A DNA stretch of 7,033 bases from JBFKAV01 sp041621405 (GTDB lineage: Bacteria; Pseudomonadota; Alphaproteobacteria; Rhodobacterales; Rhodobacteraceae), in assembly GCA_041621405.1 (NCBI GenBank), contig JBFKAV010000168.1, positions 1-7,033 on the forward strand. Reading direction: 5' to 3'. Position 1 is the first letter of the stretch. Every line of letters starts with the position of its first letter. Made by a program: the position numbers and the translations under genes. The notes below the pieces were generated by a model, which saw only the letters and a list, made by a program, of their open reading frames with translations, had not been told where the DNA came from and ran no database searches. Of this stretch, positions 1 to 6,018 are shown one piece after another.

Positions 1-1218
1 GAACACCGCGCCGAGCGCCACATGGGTCGAACTGATCGGCAGCCCGAGCTGGCTGGCCAGGATCACGGTGATTGCGGCGGAAAGCGCGATGCAGAAGGCC
101 CGTGCCCGGTCGAGCTCGGTGATCTCCGATCCGACCGTGCGAATGAGCTTCGGCCCGAACAGCGCCAGCCCCACGGATATGCCCAATGCGCCGATGCAGA
201 GCACCCAGAGCGGGATCGCCACCTTGCCGCCGCCCTGGCCGGCCGAGAGCACGTCGACGATGCCGGCAAGCGGACCCACGGCGTTTGCAACGTCGTTCGC
301 GCCGTGCGCGAAGCTCAGGAGCGCGGCGGCGAAGATCAGCGGCAGGGTGAAGAGCTTGTTCACGCCCTCGCGGTCGTTGCTGAGTCGCGGCCGGGCGCGG
401 CGTATCACCGGGCGGACGAGCAGGTAGACGAGCAGGCCCACCGCAATTCCGGCGAGCATCGCGACCGGGAACGAGACCGAGACGACCTGCTTGATCCCCT
501 TGAGCGCGAGGTAGGTGGTGAAGGCCCAGCCCAGGACCCCGATCATCACCGGCACGACGCGCTCGGCCCGGGCGGCCGGATCGTCGCGGAAGAAGACGAG
601 CCGCTTCAGCACGAACAGCAGGCCAGCCGCGATCACCCCGCCCATGAGCGGAGAGACCACCCAGCTTAGCGCGATGCCGCCGACCGAACTCCAGTTGACG
701 ATGTTCCATCCCGCGGCGGCGATGCTCGCTCCCATCACTCCGCCGACGATCGAGTGCGTGGTCGAGACCGGCGCGCCGAGCCAGGTTGCCAGATTGAGCC
801 AGAGCGCGGCGCCGATCAGCGCCCCCATCATCACCCAGACGTATTCCTGCCCCGTGCCGAGGTCGTCGGGATTGACGATGCCGTTCTTCACCGTCTTGAC
901 GACGTCGCCGCCGGCAATGATCGCGCCGCCGGCCTCGAAGACCGCCGCGATCAGAATTGCGCCGGTCAGCGACAGAGCGAACGAGCCCACCGCCGGGCCC
1001 ACGTTGTTGGCCACGTCGTTTGCGCCGATGTTCATCGCCATATAGGCGCCGATCACCGCCGCCGCGATGAGCAGGTACGCCTGCTCGAAATCGGCGTACC
1101 GCGCGCCGGTGAAGATGATCACCGCCATGATGAACAAGATCGCGGTGCCCAAGCGTCCCACCTCGCCCCGGCTGAGGTAGGTTGCGCGTTCGATTCTCGC
1201 GTAATCCCTGATGACCAT
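1..1218 (-). CDS. pit: PiT family inorganic phosphate transporter, 3' end missing (runs off left edge)
   Basis: Probable low-affinity inner-membrane phosphate permease driven by an ion gradient (family knowledge: phosphate, often as a metal-phosphate complex, with H+ or Na+). Seen: 406 codons with no stop down to base 1. Both PiT signature repeats are present, GANDVANNVGP at residues 65-75 and GANDVANAVGP at 306-316, each with its partner motif (PVSTTH at 150-155 and PISSTH at 394-399). This is the inverted two-half architecture of the family. Residues 1-25 are hydrophilic, then helices begin (ILFIMAVIIF). A hydrophilic segment with RDDPAARAER and a later RPVIRRARPRLSNDREG stretch fit the central cytoplasmic loop. 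The start is ATG 1218, preceded by GGGAGGAG at 4 nt spacing. Relatives run to roughly 500 residues, so perhaps 100 are missing. It lies 273 nt after the reductase gene and may have its own promoter. Phosphate as substrate is inferred from the family; sulfate permeases also occur in it. Confidence 0.93.
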   Translation of the reverse strand, partial: MVIRDYARIERATYLSRGEVGRLGTAILFIMAVIIFTGARYADFEQAYLLIAAAVIGAYMAMNIGANDVANNVGPAVGSFALSLTGAILIAAVFEAGGAIIAGGDVVKTVKNGIVNPDDLGTGQEYVWVMMGALIGAALWLNLATWLGAPVSTTHSIVGGVMGASIAAAGWNIVNWSSVGGIALSWVVSPLMGGVIAAGLLFVLKRLVFFRDDPAARAERVVPVMIGVLGWAFTTYLALKGIKQVVSVSFPVAMLAGIAVGLLVYLLVRPVIRRARPRLSNDREGVNKLFTLPLIFAAALLSFAHGANDVANAVGPLAGIVDVLSAGQGGGKVAIPLWVLCIGALGISVGLALFGPKLIRTVGSEITELDRARAFCIALSAAITVILASQLGLPISSTHVALGAVF

Positions 1219-1236
1219 GCAACTCCTCCCATGCTC

Positions 1237-1257
1237 CGCGCGAGCGTCGAGCGCGCG
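1237..1257 (-). promoter_or_regulatory. CGCGCG hairpin just upstream of the pit ribosome-binding site
   Basis: CGCGCG at 1237-1242 pairs with CGCGCG at 1252-1257 around a 9-nt loop. The stem ends about 7 nt before the pit Shine-Dalgarno sequence (1223-1230, minus strand). It could form in the mRNA leader and affect ribosome access. In DNA this rich in G and C, such a stem may also arise by chance. Confidence 0.25.
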
Positions 1258-1329
1258 CAGGGGACTGTCCTTGATGCTGGTCAGATCACGGAGTCGTGGT
1301 GCGGGGAAGTTGCCCGGGGACAACAGCCG

Positions 1330-1344
1330 GCCGGCGCCGTGCCA
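1330..1344 (-). promoter_or_regulatory. Weak sigma-54-like promoter candidate for pit
   Basis: On the minus strand the sequence reads TGGCACG, then 4 nt, then CGGC. The sigma-54 (RpoN) consensus is TGGCACG-N4-TTGC, so the -24 element is a full match, the GG-to-GC spacing is correct, and the two T positions of the -12 element are lost. It would give a leader of about 100 nt before the pit ATG. No enhancer site for an RpoN activator was recognised. One imperfect match in GC-rich DNA is weak evidence. Confidence 0.2.
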
Positions 1345-1470
1345 CCACCTCTGCACCGCCCAGGCGACAGGCAATCTTTCTTGCCCGGGCCCGGCGCCTC
1401 GCCGGAGCGGGGTCAATGCGACGACAGGGTTTCCCGTGCGGCCACTGATCCCGGCGGGCTCGGAGCGGTC

Positions 1471-1504
1471 CGCCGCAGCCGAACGCCTCCGTCAGGCGGC
1501 GGCG
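1471..1504 (-). terminator. Possible terminator-like nested hairpin at the end of the reductase gene
   Basis: An outer 6-bp stem (CGCCGC 1471-1476 with GCGGCG 1499-1504) encloses an inner 5-bp stem (CGCCT 1484-1488 with AGGCG 1494-1498) that contains the reductase TGA stop codon. There is no U-tract after it on the minus strand, so it is not a classical intrinsic terminator. It may protect the 3' end, or be incidental to GC-rich coding sequence. Confidence 0.25.
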
Positions 1505-2544
1505 CGGCGATTTTGGGCGAGCCTGGCGTCGACCGTCTCGACGGTCTGGTCCAGTTCTGGGACGTCGATCCCCATCTGGTCGGCGATAAGCTTGACCAGC
1601 TTGTCCACCCTCTCGATCGTCTCGGCGCCGCCCTCGATCGCCCGGGCTGCCGAGGAGGGCTTCAGAAGGCTCTCCGCCGCCCTGGCATATTTCTCGAACG
1701 GAACTTGATCCTTCTCGCTGCCGCCGAGGCCGGCCACGACCTTCTCGATCTGAGTGTAGATGCGTTCGGATAGGGCAAGGTCGCCATGCACGGCATCCCG
1801 GATCGAACGGGCCCCGTCGGGCAGGATGCAGCGGTAGTTCCCGGTCAGCAGCATGCTCCATTTCGCGAACGGCACGTAGAGCGAGTCGTAGACCCGAAGC
1901 TTCACCGGCACGTCCTTGCCGTCCACGGTCACGGCGTCGATGGTCGCCTCGAGTTCCTTGAGCATCTCGGTGTCGCCGGGATCCTCGAACGGCGCGGCCT
2001 TGAAGTTCGTGGGCAGGCCGACGTGCAGCACGTTCGCGCCGGTTTCCGGCAGGCGGAAGGCCTGCGGATCGGGGCTGCAGAGTGTGACCAGTCCCGGCTT
2101 GAATCCGTTCCAGGCATCGGGGCTGTTGAAGCTCGCTTTGAGGCCATCGGCATCGAGGCCCGAGATCCGGCGCAGGTAGGGAAGCGGCGGCATGTTCATG
2201 ATCGAGAGGCACGGCACGTTCGCCGCGGCGATCCGCGCCATCAGCAGTTGGATCTCGTCAGTTCCGTATTGCGGCTCCGACATCGCCAGCGCAACGATGT
2301 CGTAGCGCGCCACGTCCACATCCGGGGGCGGCGCGGCGTCGAGCTTGCCGGGGTGGTCCTTGGACCGGAAGGCGCGGGGCTCGCTCTCGTCGCGGAGCTT
2401 GATCCGGACCTCGGTGCCCTCGGCATTGATCACGTCCGCTGTGGAGGGGCGGCAGACCAGTGTGACGTCGTGCCCCGCCATCAGGAGCTTGGTGCCGAGC
2501 AGCGAGCCGTAGGACGCGCCGAGAATGAGGATCTTGCGAGCCAT
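1492..2544 (-). CDS. Divergent ApbA/PanE (2-dehydropantoate reductase-like) NAD(P)-dependent oxidoreductase
   Basis: Predicted cytoplasmic reductase of 350 residues; the true substrate is unknown. Seen: an N-terminal beta-alpha-beta Rossmann start (KILILGASYGS, residues 4-14, then GHDVTLVCR at 24-32, whose Arg32 is placed to favour NADP). The family's active-site-like segment FAKWSMLLTGN (226-236) has Lys228 and Asn236 where family members carry catalytic Lys and Asn. A C-terminal helical part runs from PSS (296-298) to MGIDVPE (324-330), matching the family's AxxxGIxxP ending. Oddities: the cofactor loop is GASYGS rather than GxGxxG, the position of the catalytic Glu in PanE's TEID motif appears to be Thr309, and the protein is longer than the usual ~300 residues. 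I chose ATG 2544 because the fold begins directly after it; an in-frame TTG at 2586 would add 14 residues without family resemblance. GGGGG lies 7-8 nt upstream. It follows tctA by 275 nt on the same strand. True PanE function is doubtful. Confidence 0.85.
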   Translation of the reverse strand: MARKILILGASYGSLLGTKLLMAGHDVTLVCRPSTADVINAEGTEVRIKLRDESEPRAFRSKDHPGKLDAAPPPDVDVARYDIVALAMSEPQYGTDEIQLLMARIAAANVPCLSIMNMPPLPYLRRISGLDADGLKASFNSPDAWNGFKPGLVTLCSPDPQAFRLPETGANVLHVGLPTNFKAAPFEDPGDTEMLKELEATIDAVTVDGKDVPVKLRVYDSLYVPFAKWSMLLTGNYRCILPDGARSIRDAVHGDLALSERIYTQIEKVVAGLGGSEKDQVPFEKYARAAESLLKPSSAARAIEGGAETIERVDKLVKLIADQMGIDVPELDQTVETVDARLAQNRRAAA

Positions 2545-2607
2545 GACGTACCCCCGGTTGGAATTGAGGTTGAACTCGACGCGCAATGTAGGTGCGCAAC
2601 CGGCTTT

Positions 2608-2636
2608 ATCCTATCAGATTCGGATTGGCGTGATCA
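2608..2636 (-). promoter_or_regulatory. Possible sigma-70-type promoter for the reductase gene
   Basis: On the minus strand, TAGGAT (2608-2613) could be a -10 element and TGATCA (2631-2636) a poor -35 element, separated by 17 nt. This is the most A/T-rich stretch upstream of the reductase ATG, about 65 nt away. The -35 matches TTGACA at only 3 of 6 positions, so an activator might be needed. The proposed -35 lies inside the 13-bp palindrome. Confidence 0.25.
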
Positions 2637-2641
2637 TCACG
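2629..2641. promoter_or_regulatory. 13-bp perfect palindrome, candidate operator
   Basis: CGTGAT and ATCACG flank a single central base, giving a perfect 6+1+6 inverted repeat 85 nt upstream of the reductase ATG and overlapping its possible -35 element. Size and symmetry fit a site for a dimeric repressor or activator, but I cannot assign a regulator family and no regulator gene lies in the window. Confidence 0.35.
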
Positions 2642-2819
2642 GGTTTCACATTTCGAGACGGCATCGTCTTGTGAGAAGTGGCCTTGTCCAAGACCCAGAT
2701 CGCACCAAAGGTGAGGAAGCTGCGGTGGGCCCGCCGGCCCTTGAGCATCCAGTTGAAGTTCGACGGGCGCCGCCGGTGCGGCCCCCCGTGACGACATATG
2801 AGGCCGCCAGGCCCTGGGC

Positions 2820-4331
2820 TCACTCCGCCGGGCTGTGCCGCTTCTTGCGCAAGAGCTTCAGCGCCGGAAGCAGGATCAGGATGATCGCGATCACCGTGAT
2901 CGGCCCCGCGATCGACCGGGTGAAGAAGATCGTCGGGTCGCCGCGCGACAGGAGCAGCGATTGGCGCAGCGTCGGTTCGGCGATCGGACCGAGCACGATG
3001 GCGAGCACCGCGGGCGCCAGCGGGTAGTCGAGCTTCCGAAGGAAGAAGGCGCCGCCGCCGAACAGCACGATCAGCCAGACGTCGTGCATGTCGCGCATCG
3101 CCGCGTAGCCGCCGACGATGGAGAGCACGAAGATCAGCGGCGCGAGGATGGTGAACGGCATCCGGAGCATCCAGATGAAGAGCGGGATGAAGGCGAGATT
3201 GATCACCAGCGCGAAGAAGTTCGAGACGTAGAAGCTGCCGATCAGGCCCCAGACGAACTCGCTTTCGTCGATGAAGAGCCGCGGCCCCGGTGTCAGGCCC
3301 CAGATCACCATGCCGCCGAGCAGGATCGCCGTGGTCGGCGAGCCGGGGATCCCCAGCGTGATCATCGGCAGCATGGCGCCGGTCGAGGCCGAGTTGTTGG
3401 CGGCCTCGGGCGCCGTCACACCCCCGGGATGGCCGCGCCCGAATTCCTTGGGGTTCCGGGCCAGCATCTTGGTGACGCCGTAAGACATCAGTGACCCGGG
3501 CGTGGCCCCGGCCGCCGGCAGCACGCCGACGAAGAAGCCGAGGAACGAGCCGACGCCCATCCCCTTCCAGCCGCGTCGGAAGGTTTCCTTGGTGTCCCTG
3601 ACGATCCCGGAGAGGCTCATCTTCGCCTCGGATGAGGTCGTCTCGCCGCGGGTCGTGTCAATCGTCCAGATCATCTCGCCGATGCCGTAGACGCCGATGG
3701 CGAGCACCAGGAAGTTGATCCCGTGCAGGAAGCCCGAGATGTCGAAGAAGACCAGGCGCGGCGCGCCCGAGATCTGGTCAAAGCCGACCGCTGCCAGCAC
3801 CAGGCCGAAGCAGATCGAGAGGATCGTCTTCGGGATGTCGTCGCCGCCGAGACCGACGAAGGTGGCGAAGGCAAGTAGCATCAACGCGAAGATCTCGGGT
3901 GGGCCGAAGCTGAGCGCCACCGTGGCGAGAAGCGGCGCGAAGAGGGTGAAAAGGATGTTGGCGACCGAGCCGCCGATGAAGGAGGCGATGGCGGCGGCTA
4001 CCAGCGCCAGGCTGGCCCGCCCTTGCAGGGCCAGCGGTCGGCCGTCGAATGTAGTGGCCACCGCGGTCGACGCGCCTGGAATCCCGAGCGTGATCGACGA
4101 GATCGCACCGCCGTACATCGCTCCGTAGTAGATCGCGGCGAGGAAGATGATCGCCGAGGCCGGAGGGACCAGGAAGGTGATCGGCAATAGGATCGCGACG
4201 CCGTTGACCGAGCCGAGCCCCGGCATCGCGCCGATGAACAGGCCGACCGTGACGCCGATCAGGATCAGCATCAGGTTGAGCGGCGACATCGCGAGGATCA
4301 TGCCATCGGCGAGGTGAGACAGGACTTCCAT
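2820..4331 (-). CDS. tctA: Tripartite tricarboxylate transporter large permease subunit TctA
   Basis: Large inner-membrane subunit (503 residues, normal for the family) that forms the translocation path of a TTT secondary transporter, taking solute from TctC and importing it on an ion gradient. Seen: many hydrophobic helices and the family's glycine/proline motif GLFIGAMPGLG-type segment at about 30-40. An internal duplication is visible: TLGIPGASTA at 81-90 and TLGIPGSPTT at 325-334 occupy matching places in two pseudo-symmetric halves, with MPGLG (36-40) and LPAAGATPGS (271-280) preceding them. NNSASTGAMLP (312-322) and WGLTPGPRLF (344-353) are further conserved blocks. A hydrophilic loop at 224-256 separates the halves, and the basic tail KLLRKKRHS ends it. 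ATG 4331 has GGAG 7 nt upstream; the gene starts 33 nt after the tctB stop, so the two are surely cotranscribed. The substrate cannot be read from this subunit. Confidence 0.97.
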   Translation of the reverse strand: MEVLSHLADGMILAMSPLNLMLILIGVTVGLFIGAMPGLGSVNGVAILLPITFLVPPASAIIFLAAIYYGAMYGGAISSITLGIPGASTAVATTFDGRPLALQGRASLALVAAAIASFIGGSVANILFTLFAPLLATVALSFGPPEIFALMLLAFATFVGLGGDDIPKTILSICFGLVLAAVGFDQISGAPRLVFFDISGFLHGINFLVLAIGVYGIGEMIWTIDTTRGETTSSEAKMSLSGIVRDTKETFRRGWKGMGVGSFLGFFVGVLPAAGATPGSLMSYGVTKMLARNPKEFGRGHPGGVTAPEAANNSASTGAMLPMITLGIPGSPTTAILLGGMVIWGLTPGPRLFIDESEFVWGLIGSFYVSNFFALVINLAFIPLFIWMLRMPFTILAPLIFVLSIVGGYAAMRDMHDVWLIVLFGGGAFFLRKLDYPLAPAVLAIVLGPIAEPTLRQSLLLSRGDPTIFFTRSIAGPITVIAIILILLPALKLLRKKRHSPAE

Positions 4332-4364
4332 CGTTCACTCCGTTCCGCGGGTTGTCAGCCGCCG

Positions 4365-4868
4365 TCAGTAGATGATGTCGTAGAGCACGTTGTAGAACGG
4401 CTCGGTGAAGGACAGCCCTTTTGGCATGGTGATGCGCATCGCACCCTCGAAGAAGAAGAAGAACCCGACCGGCAGCGCGATCGCCAGGATCAGGGTCAGC
4501 GCCCAGGAGTGACGCCCCAGGAACCTGACGTAGTAGAGCAGGAAGACAGCCATCGCCCCGTACATCGAGATGATGTTCACCAGCCCGACGAAAACGATGA
4601 TGCCGCCACCGTTGAGGAGCAGCATCTTCCAGCCGTAGGTGTCGAGCAGCGGCTCGTCGGACTGCGACGGCGGGCTCGTCCGCCGCCACCAGTTGAAGGC
4701 GATGACCGCGGTGCAGATCAGCATGATCGCCCCGAGCCAGAACGGCCAGGCGCCGCCCTGCGGTCCCTGGCCCCGGACGTATCCGACCCCGAGCTCGGTG
4801 CTCTTGTACATCATGTAGATGGCGAGGAGGGCCAGAACGCCCGCCGTGATGATCTCCGCGCGCCGCAT
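4365..4868 (-). CDS. tctB: Tripartite tricarboxylate transporter small membrane subunit TctB
   Basis: Small membrane subunit (167 residues) of the TTT transporter, needed with TctA for uptake; its exact role in the family is poorly defined. Seen: four predicted transmembrane segments, about residues 6-21, 41-60, 82-103 (running into a further hydrophobic stretch to 113) and 122-140, the last ending in five consecutive Phe (136-140, encoded by a run of TTC codons). A hydrophilic loop with RRTSPPSQSDEP lies at 62-73. The size and helix layout match TctB, a family with low sequence conservation, so the flanking tctC and tctA genes strengthen the call. ATG 4868 is preceded by GGAGGAGGG at 4 nt. 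It begins 42 nt after the tctC stop. Confidence 0.92.
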   Translation of the reverse strand: MRRAEIITAGVLALLAIYMMYKSTELGVGYVRGQGPQGGAWPFWLGAIMLICTAVIAFNWWRRTSPPSQSDEPLLDTYGWKMLLLNGGGIIVFVGLVNIISMYGAMAVFLLYYVRFLGRHSWALTLILAIALPVGFFFFFEGAMRITMPKGLSFTEPFYNVLYDIIY

Positions 4869-4910
4869 CCGGCCCTCCTCCTCTCTCTCAGGTGTCAGAC
4901 TGAACGGCCA

Positions 4911-5876
4911 TCAGCCGCCCAGCGAGGCGAGCAGCTCGATGTGCCGCTCGACCTGGGTCGCCCAGTAGGCCTTCGACTCGTCGGCCGACATCCACAGCGG
5001 CTCGAGGCTCTCGGACGCCATGTAGCCCTGCCACTCCTCGGAGTCGTAGACCTGCTTGAACAGATCGCGGTAGTACTCCGCCGCCTCGTCCGACATGCCC
5101 GGCGGGCCGACCACGGCGCGCTGGTTGTAGTACGAGAAGTCGTGGCCCAGCTCCTTCATCGTGCGCACGTCGGGCAGGTTCGGCAGGCGCTCGTCCGAAA
5201 ACGCGATCAGCGGCACCACGTCGCCGGCCTCGTAGAAGCCCTTGGCCTCGGCCGGGTTGTTCACGCTGGCCATGATCTGCTGGCCGGCGAGGTCCTTCGC
5301 CACGGCACCGCCGCCATCGTAGGGGATGTACTGGATGTCGAGCTCGAAGGTGTCCTTCATGAACTGGATCACCAGGCTGTCCTCCTGCCCGGTGCCGGTG
5401 CCGCCCATGATGTAGCCGCCTTCCTTGACCTTGGTCAGCCAGTCCTCGAACGTCGTGATCCCGCTGTCCTTGTGGACCCAGAGCACGAACGGGTCGACGC
5501 CCATCATCGCGATCGGGGTGAAGGTCTGGATGTCGATCCCGAGATCTGCCTGCCTGAGCGGCGTCGTGAAGAACGAGTTCAGCGTGACCAGGATCGTGTG
5601 GTCGGGATCGTTCGTGCCGTTCAGCGCGATCAACGCCTCCGCGCCCGAGCCGCCGCCCTTGTTGTTGGGCACCAGCGGACGCGGGGTGAGGTCCTTCTTC
5701 TCCGCGACCGACTGGATGAAGCGGGCAATCTGGTCGGCGCCGCCGCCGGCGCCCGCCATGATCACGAAGTCGATGGGCTTGGTGGGCTCCCAGGCCATTG
5801 CCGCGGTGGGCATGGTGCTGAGAGCGATCACCGTCGCGCCGGCAAGTCCGAAAAGCGAACGTTTCGTGAGTCTCAT
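4911..5876 (-). CDS. tctC: Tripartite tricarboxylate transporter periplasmic substrate-binding protein TctC (Bug family)
   Basis: Periplasmic receptor of 321 residues that binds the solute and delivers it to TctA/TctB. Seen: a signal peptide with basic start MRLTKR, hydrophobic core and likely cleavage after AMA at residue 28. The mature protein has the family layout: beta-strand plus glycine loop GAGGGADQIAR (42-52), the NNKGGGSGAEA segment (71-81) where family members have NKPGAGG-like sequence, FTPIAMMG (119-126), and GGTGTGQEDS (158-167) in the ligand-cleft region. A Trp- and Tyr-rich C-terminus follows. The start at ATG 5876 is fixed by the signal peptide and by GGAGGAG 4 nt upstream; the frame stays open upstream into the usp gene, but that extension is not expected to be translated. 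Bug proteins bind carboxylates such as citrate, glutamate or adipate; the ligand here is not predictable. As the first and usually most abundant component, it leads the operon. Confidence 0.95.
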   Translation of the reverse strand: MRLTKRSLFGLAGATVIALSTMPTAAMAWEPTKPIDFVIMAGAGGGADQIARFIQSVAEKKDLTPRPLVPNNKGGGSGAEALIALNGTNDPDHTILVTLNSFFTTPLRQADLGIDIQTFTPIAMMGVDPFVLWVHKDSGITTFEDWLTKVKEGGYIMGGTGTGQEDSLVIQFMKDTFELDIQYIPYDGGGAVAKDLAGQQIMASVNNPAEAKGFYEAGDVVPLIAFSDERLPNLPDVRTMKELGHDFSYYNQRAVVGPPGMSDEAAEYYRDLFKQVYDSEEWQGYMASESLEPLWMSADESKAYWATQVERHIELLASLGG

Positions 5877-5877
5877 A

Positions 5878-5895
5878 GTCTCCTCCTCTGCGTTG
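5878..5895 (-). repeat. Imperfect direct repeat, copy overlapping the tctC ribosome-binding site
   Basis: On the minus strand this reads CAACGCA, then AGAGGAGGAGAC, ending 1 nt before the tctC ATG. A closely similar copy lies at 5987-6005. This copy supplies the tctC Shine-Dalgarno sequence. Confidence 0.4.
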
Positions 5896-5907
5896 GAGCA
5901 TCGATTC

Positions 5908-5921
5908 AGATTGGGTCTCCT
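5908..5921 (-). repeat. 14-nt direct repeat AGGAGACC-NN-ATCT, copy 2
   Basis: Matches 5980-5993 at 12 of 14 positions in the same orientation. Both copies share AGGAGACC and ATCT and differ only in two central bases. They lie about 72 nt apart within the tctC leader. Confidence 0.4.
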
Positions 5922-5979
5922 GCGGGGCCATTCGGCGTTCTCAGGTGCCGTTCGGTCTCGGGGAGTCGGCTCGTCGGGT

Positions 5980-5993
5980 AGATCTGGTCTCCT
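5980..5993 (-). repeat. 14-nt direct repeat AGGAGACC-NN-ATCT, copy 1
   Basis: Partner of 5908-5921. It overlaps the other repeat pair (5987-6005 with 5878-5895), so GGAGAC occurs three times in this short leader. Confidence 0.4.
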
Positions 5994-6005
5994 TTCTTTG
6001 CGTTG
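5987..6005 (-). repeat. Imperfect direct repeat, upstream copy resembling the tctC ribosome-binding region
   Basis: On the minus strand this reads CAACGCA followed by AAGAAAGGAGAC, close to the 18-nt copy at 5878-5895 apart from one length change and a few substitutions. It contains a good Shine-Dalgarno-like GGAG, but no start codon follows at a useful distance, so it looks like a duplicated leader rather than a gene start. Confidence 0.4.
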
Positions 6006-6018
6006 CTGATTTCCCTCG

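Larger units (their letters stand above)
1219..1491. other. Intergenic region between the reductase gene and pit
   Basis: This 273-nt GC-rich gap shows no convincing gene on either strand. On the minus strand it holds, in order, a nested hairpin spanning the reductase stop codon, a weak sigma-54-like site, an imperfect inverted repeat at 1309-1324 (GTTG...CAAC ends, 12 of 16 positions symmetric), a CGCGCG hairpin and the pit ribosome-binding site. Its length and content suggest pit is transcribed separately, but I see no good sigma-70 promoter. Confidence 0.6.
2545..2819. other. Intergenic region between tctA and the reductase gene
   Basis: This 275-nt gap contains no recognisable gene. The part nearest tctA keeps coding-like G/C at third positions in one minus-strand frame (see findings). 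The part nearest the reductase is noticeably richer in A/T and carries a hairpin (AGACG 2656-2660 with CGTCT 2665-2669, extended by CACA 2647-2650 with TGTG 2670-2673), a 13-bp palindrome and a possible promoter. The hairpin has no following U-tract on the minus strand, so it is not a clear terminator for tctCBA. Confidence 0.6.
5877..6018. other. Intergenic leader of tctCBA
   Basis: This 142-nt gap separates usp from tctC. I see no gene, no clear terminator and no convincing promoter hexamers. It ends in the purine-rich tctC ribosome-binding site and contains the direct repeats annotated separately. The absence of a terminator leaves readthrough from fhs-usp possible. Confidence 0.55.

Noticed and set aside
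1411..1427. Possible Pho box upstream of pit (minus strand CTGTCGT-N4-TTGACC)
   Set aside because: The first half-site resembles CTGTCAT but the second matches it poorly and no better copy is nearby, so PhoB control is not supported.
754..1773. A 339-codon open frame on the plus strand
   Set aside because: It is antisense to pit and the reductase; the pit frame on the other strand has both PiT signatures and is the real gene.
2545..2586. TTG start for the reductase at 2586
   Set aside because: It adds 14 residues before the conserved Rossmann strand and lacks a good ribosome-binding site; ATG 2544 starts directly at the fold.
1786..3027. A 413-codon open frame on the plus strand
   Set aside because: It runs antisense through most of the reductase, the intergenic gap and the end of tctA, with an Arg/His-rich composition and no recognisable domain.
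4449..4463. GAA trinucleotide run
   Set aside because: It is the complement of five TTC codons for a phenylalanine cluster in a TctB membrane helix, so it is explained by coding.
4314..5981. A 555-codon open frame on the plus strand covering tctB and tctC
   Set aside because: It is antisense to two genes with clear homology, a signal peptide and good ribosome-binding sites. Its product is rich in Arg, His, Asp and Gln without domains, as expected for the complement of GC-rich coding DNA.
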